A DNA stretch of 64,000 nt from Pseudonocardia acidicola (GCF_012911935.1 NZ_JAAXLA010000025.1:19568-83567); one strand, 5' to 3'; numbered from the stretch's first letter, positions 16,069 to 24,449 are shown. Notes: a model not told the origin generated them from the sequence alone. Program-made: numbers and translations.

Positions 16069-16952
16069 GTGACGACCGATCACACGTCCGGCGCGGCACA
16101 GCTCACGCCGATGACCAGCCGAGACGGCGTCCCGCTGGCCGCCGTCCAGCTGCGCCACGACCCCGGCGGACCGCCGACCGGGCTGGTGTTCACGGCTTCA
16201 CCCACCACACCGGACGCCGGGACACCCGGCGGGTGCTGAGCCTGCTCGCCCGGCACGCCGACGTCGTCGCCGTCGACCTGCGCGGCCACGGCCGCTCCGG
16301 TGGACGGTCCACAGTGGGCGATGCCGAGGTGCTGGACCTGGCGGCCGCGGTCGAGTGGGCCCGCCGGCAGGGGTACCGGGAGGTCGTCACGATCGGCTTC
16401 TCGCTGAGCGCGGCCGTCGCCGTCTGCCACGCCGCCGGCGTGCGCGGTACCGGGGACACCGCGCCCGATGCGGTGATCGCGGTGAGCGGGCCGGCCCGGT
16501 GGTTCTCCCGGGAGACCGCGCCGATGCGTCGGGTGCACTGGCTGCTCGAGCAGCCCCACGGCCGGCTCACGGCCCGGCTGCTCGGGGTGCGCCTGGACGG
16601 GCCCTGGGGCAGGGTGCCGCTCTCACCGGTCGAAGTCGTCGGCACGGTCGCCCCGATCCCCCTGCTGCTCGTGCACGGCGACGCCGACCCCTACTTCGCC
16701 CCCGCACACGCGCACGCCCTGCACCGGGCCACCGGCGGACACGCGGAGCTGTGGCTCGAAGCCGGGATGGGGCACGGTGAGTCCGGTACCGGCGCCGACC
16801 TCACCGACCGGCTGGCACGCTGGGCGATCGGTACCGTCGGCGGTGGCCCGCGGACCGGCGCGGCGGACCCCCACACGGTCCCGCCCGCAGGTGCCCCCGG
16901 CGGCGCCTCTACGGTCGTGTCCTCCCGTTCGCCAGGCTCGGAGGTTGCGTGA
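16069..16952 (+). pseudogene. alpha/beta hydrolase with a frameshift at the oxyanion-hole motif
   Basis: The start (GTG 16069 or ATG 16111) reads to GGPPTGLVF in one frame, and the remainder (HGFTHHTG onward to 16952) is in the next frame. One extra base near 16191 would restore a continuous ...GLVFHGFTHH. The rest looks intact: VVAVDLRGHGRSGG, the nucleophile elbow region TIGFSLSAAVAV (GFSLS), the catalytic Asp in VHGDADPYF and the His in GMGHGESG. It is a small hydrolase of unknown substrate, divergent from glnR. The shift may be a true mutation or a base-calling error, since all catalytic residues survive. Confidence 0.75.
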
Positions 16953-17746
16953 AGCGTCTGGTCATCGCACTGCTCGTGCTCGTCGGCGTGCTGCTGGCCG
17001 TCGACTACGGCGCCGCCGCGGCCGCGGAATCCGCCGTCTCCAAGCAGATGCGCCAGCAACTCGGCCTGGCCGACGATCCGTCGGTACGGATCAACGGGTT
17101 CCCGTTCCTCACCCAGGCGATCTCCGGCGACTACAGCAGCGTGGACATCACCGCCGACCGGATCCGGATCGGTCAGCTGCAGGACGTCCAGGTGCGCAGC
17201 CAGCTGCGCGACGTGCAGGCCCCGCTCAGCGAGCTGCTCGGCTCCGGGCCGCGGACGCTGCGCGTCCAGAACGCCGAGGGCACGCTCCGGATCAGCGCCG
17301 ACGACCTGGCGCGGCTGTCCGGGGTGGACAAGCTGCAGATCCAGAACATCGACGAGCAGGCCCTGCAGCAGGCCGTCAAGGACGGCGGCGACACGTCGCT
17401 GGCCTCGATCGACCCCGACTCCGCGGCCCGGCTGGTCGGCACCACGCGGGTGCTCGGCCAGGACATGCAGGTCTCGGTCATCGCCGTGCTGCAGCTGTCC
17501 GGCCGGCAGATCCAGGTGGTGCCGCGCGACATCCGGGTCGGGCAACCCGGCAGCGCCACCCCGCAGGCATTGCCCCCGCCGGTGCAGACCGCGCTGCGCG
17601 CCATGTTCACCGTGCAGCTCGACCCGGGGAAGCTCCCGCTGAACGTGACCGCGACCCGGCTGCGTGCCCGCGACGGCACGCTGGAGATAAGCGGCTTCGC
17701 CACCGGCCTCGTGCTCGGGACGGACGCCACGACCCCCGCCCGGTGA
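16949..17746 (+). CDS. LmeA family phospholipid-binding protein (DUF2993)
   Basis: A 265-residue exported protein with an N-terminal signal anchor (VIALLVLVGVLLAVDYGAA) and a DUF2993 domain over most of its length (GFPFLTQAISGDYSSVDITA near residue 50 is typical). The mycobacterial homologue Rv0817c/LmeA binds phospholipid and supports lipomannan maturation in the periplasm. The GTG start overlaps the hydrolase stop (GTGA) and has GGAGG 4 nt upstream. The position near glnR matches the mycobacterial order. Confidence 0.85.
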   Translation: MKRLVIALLVLVGVLLAVDYGAAAAAESAVSKQMRQQLGLADDPSVRINGFPFLTQAISGDYSSVDITADRIRIGQLQDVQVRSQLRDVQAPLSELLGSGPRTLRVQNAEGTLRISADDLARLSGVDKLQIQNIDEQALQQAVKDGGDTSLASIDPDSAARLVGTTRVLGQDMQVSVIAVLQLSGRQIQVVPRDIRVGQPGSATPQALPPPVQTALRAMFTVQLDPGKLPLNVTATRLRARDGTLEISGFATGLVLGTDATTPAR

Positions 17747-17821
17747 ACCCCGTGGGACCACCGGGACTAATCGGCCGGGCACGGAGGTTGGCGACGGCGT
17801 GATGATTCAGGTACCCGCTCG

Positions 17822-18256
17822 ATGAGCACGACCGGACTTCTCGTGGTCGTCGGCACGCTGCTCGCGGCCACCGTGGTCGGCCTCGTCCTGAAGGCTCGCA
17901 ACGGCCGGGTGCGTGCAGCCCGTTCCGGTCCCGGCGGCGCCGGCGGCTGGGCGCTGGCCGGGCGCTCCCCCGCCGAGCAGGACCGGGTGCTGCTGCTGCA
18001 GGTCTCCTCGCCGGTCTGCGCACCCTGCCGGCAGACCGCGACGCTGCTCACCGAGCTGGCTGCCGGCATCCCCGAGCTGGTGCACGTGGAGGTGGACGCC
18101 GCCGAGCGCCCGGAGGTGGCCGGCGACCTCGGGATCATGCGCACGCCCACGGTCGTCGCGTTCGACCGGTCCGGCGCCGAACTGCTCCGGGTGTCGGGCG
18201 TGCCCCGGCTGCGTGACCTCGAAACCGCTCTGGCCCCCGCCCTCGGCAGGGCCTGA
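17822..18256 (+). CDS. membrane-anchored thioredoxin-like protein (ThiX type)
   Basis: A 144-residue protein with one N-terminal membrane helix (LLVVVGTLLAATVVGLVL) and a thioredoxin fold carrying a CAPC redox motif near residue 67, followed by the cis-Pro segment RTPTVVAF. It probably serves as a membrane-tethered thiol reductase. It precedes the sulfurtransferase genes as thiX precedes cysA2 in M. tuberculosis (Rv0816c-Rv0815c). The start lies 75 nt after the LmeA-like gene. Confidence 0.85.
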   Translation: MSTTGLLVVVGTLLAATVVGLVLKARNGRVRAARSGPGGAGGWALAGRSPAEQDRVLLLQVSSPVCAPCRQTATLLTELAAGIPELVHVEVDAAERPEVAGDLGIMRTPTVVAFDRSGAELLRVSGVPRLRDLETALAPALGRA

Positions 18257-18337
18257 CCAGCGGTCCGCGGCCGCGATGATCACTCGAACGGGTGTCCGGT
18301 GGCTGGGAGCACGTTCCCGTCGGCCGAGCTCCTCGGT

Positions 18338-18343
18338 TACCCT
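18338..18343 (+). promoter_or_regulatory. -10 box of the sulfurtransferase operon
   Basis: TACCCT fits TANNNT, and its last base is 8 nt before the GTG of the Cys-rich leader peptide, so the transcript would begin at or beside that codon. No convincing -35 is seen. Confidence 0.6.
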
Positions 18344-18350
18344 TGCGTCC

Positions 18351-18425
18351 GTGTTCTGGCCGCTGACCCGACGACGCGCCGTGGATCTGTGCCGCGTCGG
18401 CAGCTGCCTGTGTCGGGATCGCTGA
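18351..18425 (+). CDS. Cys-rich leader peptide (attenuator uORF)
   Basis: A 24-residue leaderless reading frame beginning MFWPLTRRR and containing VDLCRVGSCLCR, with three Cys in eight residues. Actinobacterial leader peptides of this R-R-x-V-D-L-C-R-x-x-x-C-L-C-R type lie before sulfur-assimilation genes, and in mycobacteria Cys-rich uORFs sense cysteine supply by ribosome stalling. It ends 90 nt before the DUF4395-cysA-sseC genes. The intervening RNA contains GC-rich inverted repeats such as CCCGG-N7-CCGGG that could form alternative structures. The Cys-responsive role here is inferred from sequence and position. Confidence 0.8.
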   Translation: MFWPLTRRRAVDLCRVGSCLCRDR

Positions 18426-18515
18426 CTCCGGCACCGCCCGTTCTCCCGGTCGACATCCGGGCCCCGGCCGCTGTCGGAGCCGGGCCACGTTCGTACCTCT
18501 TCCAGGAGATCACCC

Positions 18516-19028
18516 ATGTCCGCACAGGACATCACACCGGCACCGCGACGCGGGCCGGCCGGCCGGGCGAGCGAACCGCCCGTGGACCCGCGCGGCGTCC
18601 GCTTCAACGCCACCGTGACCACGGTCGTCCTCGCGCTGGTCCTGATCAGTGGCAGCGGCTGGCTGGCCGCCGCACAGGCCGCGGTGTTCGCGCTCGGCGC
18701 GTTCGCCGGGCTGCGGTTCTCGCCCTACGGCGTGCTGTTCCGAACGCTTGTGGCGCCGCGGCTGGGCCCGCCGACCGAGAAGGAGGAGGCCGCCCCGGTG
18801 CGGTTCTCCCAGACCGTCGGCTTCGTGTTCGCGACGGTCGCCGCGGTCGGTTACCTGACCGGCCTCACCACGCTCGGCCTGATCGCCACGGCGTTCGCGT
18901 TGGCCGCCGCGTTCCTCAACGCCGCCTTCGGCTTCTGCCTGGGCTGCGAGATGTACGCGCTGATCGCTCGATTCCGGGCTCGCTTCGGGCCCGGCCACCC
19001 GCACAACGAACAGGGAGCCACCGCATGA
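18516..19028 (+). CDS. DUF4395 integral membrane protein
   Basis: A 170-residue protein with about four membrane helices in two hairpins and the family motif FCLGCEMY (CxxC) at the end of the last helix, suggesting a thiol or sulfur-related role. A ribosome site (CCAGGAGAT) precedes ATG 18516. It overlaps the sulfurtransferase gene by 4 nt (ATGA), so the two are co-translated. The exact function of the family is unknown; the operon suggests sulfur handling. Confidence 0.88.
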   Translation: MSAQDITPAPRRGPAGRASEPPVDPRGVRFNATVTTVVLALVLISGSGWLAAAQAAVFALGAFAGLRFSPYGVLFRTLVAPRLGPPTEKEEAAPVRFSQTVGFVFATVAAVGYLTGLTTLGLIATAFALAAAFLNAAFGFCLGCEMYALIARFRARFGPGHPHNEQGATA

Positions 19029-19864
19029 GCCGCCAGGACGTCCTGGTCTCGGTCGACTGGGCCGAGAAGAACCTCGGCACCGATGGGATCGTCTTCGTCG
19101 AGGTCGACGAGGACACCGCTGCCTACGACGGCGGCCACCTTGCCGGCGCAGTCAAGATGAACTGGACCACCGAGCTGCGCGACCCGGTCCGCCGCGACAT
19201 CCTCACGAAGGAGGGTTTCGAGGCGCTGCTGTCGGCCAAGGGCATCAGCAACGACGACACCGTCGTGCTCTACGGCGGCAACAACAACTGGTTCGCCGCC
19301 TACGCGTACTGGCAGTTCAAGCTCTACGGCCACGAGAACCTGCGACTGCTCGACGGTGGTCGCAAGAAGTGGGAGCTCGACGGCCGCCCGCTGACCACCG
19401 ATGTCGTCGAGCGCCCGGCCGCGACCTACACCGCCAAGGACGCCGACCTCTCGATCCGCGCCCACCGCGACGAGGTCGTCGAGGCGATCAACACCAAGAA
19501 CCTGGTCGACGTGCGCTCCCCCGACGAGTTCTCCGGCAAGATCCTCGCGCCGGCGCACCTGCCGCAGGAGCAGTCGCAGCGGCCCGGCCACGTGCCGTCG
19601 GCGATCAACATCCCGTGGAGCAAGGCGGCCAACGAGGACGGCACGTTCAAGTCCGACGAGGAGCTCGAGGCGCTCTACGGCGAGGCGGGGCTCAACGACT
19701 CGAAGGCCACGATCGCGTACTGCCGCATCGGCGAGCGCAGCTCGCACACCTGGGTGGTGCTGCGCGAGCTGCTGGGCCACAGCGACGTCAAGAACTACGA
19801 CGGCAGCTGGGTCGAGTACGGCTCGCTCGTCGGCGTGCCGATCGAGCTGGGGGACGGTCGCTGA
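19025..19864 (+). CDS. thiosulfate/3-mercaptopyruvate sulfurtransferase (CysA2-like)
   Basis: A 279-residue tandem rhodanese. The N-terminal domain (1-130) lacks the catalytic Cys; the C-terminal domain holds the active loop AYCRIGERSSHTW with Cys near residue 238. It transfers sulfane sulfur from thiosulfate or mercaptopyruvate to acceptors such as cyanide or proteins. The pairing with an sseC/DUF1416 gene immediately downstream (TGATG overlap) is identical to the cysA2-sseC2 pair of M. tuberculosis. It is expected to be controlled by the upstream Cys leader. Confidence 0.93.
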   Translation: MSRQDVLVSVDWAEKNLGTDGIVFVEVDEDTAAYDGGHLAGAVKMNWTTELRDPVRRDILTKEGFEALLSAKGISNDDTVVLYGGNNNWFAAYAYWQFKLYGHENLRLLDGGRKKWELDGRPLTTDVVERPAATYTAKDADLSIRAHRDEVVEAINTKNLVDVRSPDEFSGKILAPAHLPQEQSQRPGHVPSAINIPWSKAANEDGTFKSDEELEALYGEAGLNDSKATIAYCRIGERSSHTWVVLRELLGHSDVKNYDGSWVEYGSLVGVPIELGDGR

Positions 19865-20163
19865 TGTGCGGTGCACCTGACCAGGCCACCCTGCTGCCGG
19901 CCGGCACCGACCTGACCAAGGAGACGGTGCTCACCGGCAAGGTGCTGGCCGGCGGCCTGCCCGTCGGCGGCGCGTTCGTCCGGCTGCTCGACAGCTCCGG
20001 CGAGTTCACCGCGGAGGTCGTCTCGTCGGCCTCGGGTGACTTCCGGTTCTTCGCCCGCCCGGGCAGCTGGACGGTGCGTGCGCTGTCCCGCGCCGGCAAC
20101 GGCGAGGCCGTGCTGACCGCCGACGGACCGGGCCTGCACGAGGCCGAGGTCACCGTCGGCTGA
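19864..20163 (+). CDS. DUF1416 protein (SseC-like)
   Basis: A 99-residue protein starting MCGAPDQ, the invariant start of this actinobacterial family, followed by a small beta-sandwich-like domain (VLAGGLPVGGAFVRLLD, SGDFRFFARPGSWTVRAL). It is translationally coupled to the sulfurtransferase gene. Its molecular role is unknown; it always accompanies CysA-type sulfurtransferases. Confidence 0.9.
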   Translation: MCGAPDQATLLPAGTDLTKETVLTGKVLAGGLPVGGAFVRLLDSSGEFTAEVVSSASGDFRFFARPGSWTVRALSRAGNGEAVLTADGPGLHEAEVTVG

Positions 20164-20178
20164 CGCCTGCCCGATCCA

Positions 20179-20213
20179 CGATCGCCGCTCCGGCACCGCC
20201 GGGGCGGCGATCG
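20179..20213 (+). terminator. terminator hairpin of the cysA-sseC operon
   Basis: CGATCGCCG (20179-20187) pairs with CGGCGATCG (20205-20213), with an inner GC-rich stem (CCGGC-ACC-GCCGG). It lies 15 nt after the DUF1416 stop codon and is followed by TCGTCCT. Confidence 0.65.
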
Positions 20214-20300
20214 TCGTCCTGGCGGGTCGAACACGACGACCGAGCCCGCGCCCCGCAGTACATCGGCGGGGAGCAGGCCACACCGCTATGCTGCGCGGCC

Positions 20301-20441
20301 GTGCACTGGTTGTTCACCGGATTGTTGATCGCCGCCAGCGGGGCCGTTGTGGCCTTCACCGGCCACTTGCTCCATCGGCTCTTCACAACCGAGCCCGCCG
20401 CCCTCGCGCCCGCCGACATCCCCGCGGAGCAGGCCCGATGA
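20301..20441 (+). CDS. 46-residue single-helix membrane protein
   Basis: GTG 20301 opens a short frame (MHWLFTGLLIAASGAVVAF at the start, then a polar Ala/Pro-rich tail) with one predicted membrane helix. Its stop overlaps the ATG of the nitrobindin-like gene (ATGA), which supports real translation and coupling. The function is unknown. It would be missed by a 60-residue length cut-off. Confidence 0.65.
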   Translation: MHWLFTGLLIAASGAVVAFTGHLLHRLFTTEPAALAPADIPAEQAR

Positions 20442-21076
20442 GCGGGCCCGACCACGGCGGCGAGCCGACGCCGCACGGCACCGTCACCGGCCCCACGAAC
20501 GCGGCCCCGGACTCGCCGCGGCGCAACCGGCCCCGTTGGGACGACCTGCCGATCCCCGACGACACCGCGAACCTGCGCGAGGGCCCCGAGCTGCACGAGG
20601 ACCTCCTCGGGCTGTTGCCGCTCGTCGGCGTCTGGCGCGGCACCGGCGTGGTCGACTATCCGACCATCGACGGCCCCTACGAGTTCGGCCAGCAGATCGT
20701 GTTCGCCCACGACGGCCGCCCGTTCCTGTCCTACGAGTCCCGCGCCTGGCTGCTCGGCCCGGACGGTGAGGTGCTGCGCCCGGCGGCCCGGGAGACCGGT
20801 TTCTGGCGGCCGCAGCCGGGCGGCGAACTCGAGGTGCTCATCACGCACGCGACCGGCATCGTCGACGTCTTCTACGGCCGGGCCCGGAACCTGACCTCCT
20901 GGGAGATCGAGACCGACGCCGTCGTGCGTACCGCGTCGGCCAAGGAGGTCACCCGGTCCAAGCGGCTCTACGGCCTGGTCGAGGGCGGGGACCTCGCCTA
21001 CGCCGACGACCGGGAGATGATGGGCCAGCCCCTGCAGCCGCACATGTCGGCGAGGCTGCAGCGCATCGCGGGCTGA
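20438..21076 (+). CDS. nitrobindin-like heme-binding protein
   Basis: A 212-residue protein with a disordered ~55-residue N-terminus and a FABP/nitrobindin beta-barrel (about 60-212). The G-x-W-x-G-x-G hallmark appears as VGVWRGTG, and the proximal heme His is in LQPHMSARLQR near the C-terminus. Nitrobindins bind ferric heme and may isomerise peroxynitrite. The M. tuberculosis counterpart Rv0813c is also next to sseC2. The start ATG overlaps the small membrane-protein stop. Confidence 0.88.
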   Translation: MSGPDHGGEPTPHGTVTGPTNAAPDSPRRNRPRWDDLPIPDDTANLREGPELHEDLLGLLPLVGVWRGTGVVDYPTIDGPYEFGQQIVFAHDGRPFLSYESRAWLLGPDGEVLRPAARETGFWRPQPGGELEVLITHATGIVDVFYGRARNLTSWEIETDAVVRTASAKEVTRSKRLYGLVEGGDLAYADDREMMGQPLQPHMSARLQRIAG

Positions 21077-21111
21077 TTCCGCCGGGACCGGCGCGGCAAC
21101 GGTGCGGATTC

Positions 21112-22098
21112 TCAGTTCCGGCGCGTCGACGGGCCCAGCAGCGCGCGCACCTCGTCGACGGGAAGGTCCGCCAGCCGGGCGATCTGCTCGATCTGCAGGC
21201 CCGCCTCGGCGAGTCGGTGCAGCACCCCGGCCAGCACACCCCGCTCGTGGCGTACCGCGTCGGTGAGCCGCTCCAGCTGGTCGCGACAGCGATCCAGGTC
21301 CGCCGCGGCGCTGACCGCGCGCACCGGGTCGTCGAGCAGCACGGCGAGCAGCCGGTCGCGGGCGTCGACCCGGGGCGGGACGGGCTTCGCCCGGTCGCCG
21401 GGCAACGCGGCGGCGGCCTCGGCCCGTTCGGCCGCGGCCGCGCGGGCCGCGAGGGCCTGCGCCACCGCTTCCGCCACCGTCTGGCTCGACCCCGCGGACA
21501 GCGGGCGCACGACGGGTGGCGCGGCCCAGTTCGCCGGCTCGGGTTCGGCGGGTTCGACCGCAGGGGGCTCCTCGACGGCCCCTGGCTCGTCGGCGGGCGC
21601 CGGGTGCCCGGCAGGCACTTCGGCGGCGACCGACGGCGCGGACTGCTCCGTGGGGGCGGCGGGCTCGGCCGCGGTGGGCGCGGCAGGGGTGTCGGCCCCC
21701 GCGTCGCCGTCCGGTGCGCCCTCGGCTGTGCTCTGGCGCGTGTGGCGGCCGAACCGGATCGGCAGCGGCGCGGTATCGGCTTCGCCGGCGGTGCGCGCGA
21801 GGTGAGCCTCGCGCGCACCGCCGGCCTCGCGCGCCGCGACGGCGTCGGCCACCGTGGCCGGCTGCGCGGTCGTCAGGGGCGCCGCGGCCGCCTGCCGGGC
21901 CCGCGGCGGGTCCGAGGGGCCGCTGGCCGCCTCACCTGTCCAGTCGGCGGCCGTGGGTTCGGCCACTGCCGCGGCCGGGGCGTCGTCCGCCGGCCGTTTC
22001 CGCCGGCGACGGCTGAGCACGACGAACAGCGCGATGATCAACGCCACCGCCCCCGCACCCAGCAGGACCAGGACGTCCGGCGAGATGGCCCACTGCAT
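21112..22098 (-). CDS. hypothetical single-pass membrane protein with helical C-terminal domain
   Basis: A 328-residue protein. An N-terminal membrane helix (VLVLLGAGAVALIIALFVVL) with a following Arg/Lys cluster is joined by a ~200-residue low-complexity Ala/Pro/Glu linker to a C-terminal helical domain (about 235-325). That domain contains LLDDPVRAVSAAADLDRCRDQL and an HTH-like end (IEQIARLADLPVDEVRALLG). The last segment resembles a small helix-turn-helix, but I do not recognise the family. It converges on the nitrobindin gene and lies 45 nt downstream of the DivIVA-like gene. Confidence 0.7.
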   Translation of the reverse strand: MQWAISPDVLVLLGAGAVALIIALFVVLSRRRRKRPADDAPAAAVAEPTAADWTGEAASGPSDPPRARQAAAAPLTTAQPATVADAVAAREAGGAREAHLARTAGEADTAPLPIRFGRHTRQSTAEGAPDGDAGADTPAAPTAAEPAAPTEQSAPSVAAEVPAGHPAPADEPGAVEEPPAVEPAEPEPANWAAPPVVRPLSAGSSQTVAEAVAQALAARAAAAERAEAAAALPGDRAKPVPPRVDARDRLLAVLLDDPVRAVSAAADLDRCRDQLERLTDAVRHERGVLAGVLHRLAEAGLQIEQIARLADLPVDEVRALLGPSTRRN

Positions 22099-22143
22099 GG
22101 CTGCGCACCGTACGCCGATCTACGTCACAGTGCGCAGTCGACC

Positions 22144-23745
22144 TCAACCGGAGCGTGATCCCGAAGCAGACCGGTTCGAGCGGGCCCTCGAGCCGCCGGA
22201 GTTCGCCTTCGCGTCCAGATCCCTGTCGTCGTCCTCCGCGCCGCCGGCGCCCTTCGGCGTGTGGTCGCTCTTCTCCGGCCCCCCACCCGACGTGCTGTTC
22301 TTCGACGTCGGAGGGGTCTTCGGACCGGGCGAACCGGGGCGGGCGGGGCCGGCCTTGAGGGCGTGGTCGGCGCTCGCGGCGGTGGATCCGCCCGCCGGAC
22401 GCACGTCCGCAGAATCCTTCTCGTCGGCGCCCGAGGACGTTGTGTCCTTCTTGTCGGACTCCCCGGATTCACCGGATCCGGTGGTGGCGCCACCATGCCG
22501 GACGGCCTGCACCGCGACGGTCTTCTCCACGTCGGCCGACGCCGGGCCGGCATCGCCGGCGAGCCCGGGCTCGGCAGTGGACGGGGTGGACCCGGATCCC
22601 GGCAAGGACACCGGGGACTGCATCGGGACCGCGGTCGTCACCGGCTCATCCGGCTCCTCCGCGTCGGTCCCGGCCCCGCGCTCCTCCGAGACGGGCCGGA
22701 ACAGGTCACCGGGCAGGGGCGCCGGCTCGCTGCGCGGACGCATCGAGGTCGTCGCCTCGACGTCGGCCAGGTCCTCTGCGGCGGGCTTCGCGGGCCGGTT
22801 GCCCGGCGGCGGGGTCGCACCGCGGGCACCGGCCGGGGCCGGAGGTGCAGGGGAGGTCGTGCCGGGTAGCGGCTGACCGGCGGACGCCGCTGCCGACGAC
22901 GGGGCGGCGCTCGCCTCGCGCCCTCGGCCGGCCGCGGGCTGAACCGGAACGGCCTGCGTCGCCGTGTCGGGCTCCGCCGGGCCGCTCTGCGCCGGGTCAC
23001 TCGGATTCGATCCGCTCGGCGCCGGACCGCTCGGGGCCGATCCACTCTGCGCCGGGCCGCTCTGTCCGGCGCCGGGCGCGGCCGGGCTGTCAGGACCCGG
23101 TGCCGGCTGGCCCGTACCGGGCGGGGTGGAGCCGCCCCGAGCCGGGCCGGCCTGCGGGGCACCCGCTTGCGCAGGGGCCGCCGGAAAGCCGCCCCGGGCC
23201 GGACCGACCGCAGCCGCGTCGCGCGGTGGGACGGCGATGCGCGCCGTCGGCCCGGACAGCAGCCCTTCGAGCTGGCCGCGCAGCCGGGTCAGATCGGCGA
23301 GCACGGCGTCGCGCTGACGGGTCAGCTCGGCCAGCTCCGCACGGGCCGCCTCCTGGTCCGCCTTGACCGCGGACCGGGCCTGGTTGCGGATCTCCTCGGC
23401 CTCCTCCTCGGCGGCCTGCAGGATGCTCTGCATGCGGTCGGTGAAGGAGCCGATCATGTCCGGCGATTCGGCGGGCGGGGGCGCCATCCCGGGCCGGGGC
23501 CGCGGGGTCGGGCGGGGCCGGGCGCCACCGGGCGGCGTCGGCTGCCCGGCGACCGGGAACCCACCCGACGGCGGCGGCACCACCGGGAACGGCTGGCTCC
23601 GCGCCACGTCGAGGTCGGCACGCATCCGCGCCAGCACCCGCTGCAGCCGAGCCACGTGTTCGTCGACCTGTCGCCGGTCGTATCCCCGAAGCACGACGTC
23701 GAAGCGCGGGGCCCCGAGCGACCGATCGCCTCCGTCAGTCGTCAT
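22144..23745 (-). CDS. DivIVA-domain coiled-coil protein with long disordered tail
   Basis: A 533-residue protein. The N-terminus has the DivIVA membrane-targeting pattern (FDVVLRGYDRRQVDEHVARLQ, residues ~14-34). After a Pro-rich linker, a coiled coil (about 105-190, with AAEEEAEEIRNQARSAVKAD) follows, then ~330 residues of Pro/Ser/Gly/Ala repeats (QSGSAPSGPAPSG-type). Proteins of this kind act in polar growth or septal organisation. The start ATG 23745 has GGAGGGG 6 nt upstream, so the frame extending to 23826 is not used. The repetitive tail explains its unusual length. Confidence 0.85.
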   Translation of the reverse strand: MTTDGGDRSLGAPRFDVVLRGYDRRQVDEHVARLQRVLARMRADLDVARSQPFPVVPPPSGGFPVAGQPTPPGGARPRPTPRPRPGMAPPPAESPDMIGSFTDRMQSILQAAEEEAEEIRNQARSAVKADQEAARAELAELTRQRDAVLADLTRLRGQLEGLLSGPTARIAVPPRDAAAVGPARGGFPAAPAQAGAPQAGPARGGSTPPGTGQPAPGPDSPAAPGAGQSGPAQSGSAPSGPAPSGSNPSDPAQSGPAEPDTATQAVPVQPAAGRGREASAAPSSAAASAGQPLPGTTSPAPPAPAGARGATPPPGNRPAKPAAEDLADVEATTSMRPRSEPAPLPGDLFRPVSEERGAGTDAEEPDEPVTTAVPMQSPVSLPGSGSTPSTAEPGLAGDAGPASADVEKTVAVQAVRHGGATTGSGESGESDKKDTTSSGADEKDSADVRPAGGSTAASADHALKAGPARPGSPGPKTPPTSKNSTSGGGPEKSDHTPKGAGGAEDDDRDLDAKANSGGSRARSNRSASGSRSG

Positions 23746-23801
23746 CGAAGACCCCTCCAGCGCATACCCACCCCGACCATTTCGCCGAGGGTAGGGAGAT
23801 C

Positions 23802-23855
23802 GTTGGTCCCAACCAGCCTCGTTCACTCTAACGGAGCAGATTGGTCAAGGACCAA
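23802..23855. promoter_or_regulatory. paired TTGGTC inverted repeats in a divergent intergenic region
   Basis: GTTGG-TC-CCAAC at 23802-23813 and TTGGTC-AAG-GACCAA at 23841-23855 are two inverted repeats about 38 nt apart, upstream of the DivIVA-like gene (minus strand) and of the Fur gene (plus strand). They could be operator sites. No known regulator motif was recognised. Confidence 0.4.
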
Positions 23856-23992
23856 CCCACCGTGCGCAGCATGTGGTTCGCCTGCTCGTTCCGTGGCGGA
23901 GCAGCGGACGGCGGTATCGTCCGCCGGCGGGCGGCTCGGGCCGCGCTCGAGCGCCGTGACCTGGGGACCGGACGCCGGGCAGCGGACCGGCC

Positions 23993-23998
23993 TACCAT
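23993..23998 (+). promoter_or_regulatory. -10 box of the fur-ygfZ operon, leaderless
   Basis: TACCAT fits TANNNT and ends 8 nt before the GTG at 24006. No ribosome site lies upstream of that codon, so a leaderless transcript is likely. Confidence 0.6.
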
Positions 23999-24005
23999 CG
24001 GCGCC

Positions 24006-24449
24006 GTGGACACCTCGCTGCGACACACGCTGCACCAGCGCGGCCTCCGGATGACGCCGCAGCGGCAACTCGTGATCGACGCGGTCCGCGATCTGGGCCA
24101 CGCGACGCCCGAACAGATCTGCGCCCGGGTCCAGCGTGCCGCACCGGCCGTCAACATCACGACCGTCTACCGGACGCTCGACCTGCTCGAACGGCTCGGC
24201 ATGGTGCGGCACACCCACCTCGGCCACGGCGCCCCGACCTACTCCGAGCAGGAACACCAGCACGTCCACCTGGTGTGCCACTCCTGCGGTTCGGTGTCCG
24301 AGGCCCCCACCGACCTGATGGACGACCTTGCGGAGCGGCTCCTGCGGGAATCGAGCTTCGAGCTGGACGTCACCCACGTCGCGCTGTCCGGCCGCTGCGC
24401 CGACTGCCCTGACGATCACCGCACCGCTGACGACGAGGAGATCCGGTGA
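24006..24449 (+). CDS. Fur-family metal-dependent transcriptional regulator
   Basis: A 147-residue repressor with a winged-helix N-terminal domain (LRMTPQRQLVIDAV, NITTVYRTLDLLERLGMV) and a dimerisation domain containing the metal-binding HEHQHVHLVC-type cluster (EQEHQHVHLVCHSCG) and the structural-zinc cysteines CHSC and CADC. The metal (Fe, Zn, Ni or peroxide sensing) cannot be decided from sequence alone. It is co-transcribed with the ygfZ-like gene through a GTGA overlap. It starts at GTG 24006 next to a -10 box. Confidence 0.9.
   Translation: MDTSLRHTLHQRGLRMTPQRQLVIDAVRDLGHATPEQICARVQRAAPAVNITTVYRTLDLLERLGMVRHTHLGHGAPTYSEQEHQHVHLVCHSCGSVSEAPTDLMDDLAERLLRESSFELDVTHVALSGRCADCPDDHRTADDEEIR

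Noticed and set aside
21217..22158. Long frames opposite the hypothetical membrane protein and many other frames antisense to strong genes
   Set aside because: Typical of GC-rich DNA; they show Arg/Gly-rich composition and no domains.
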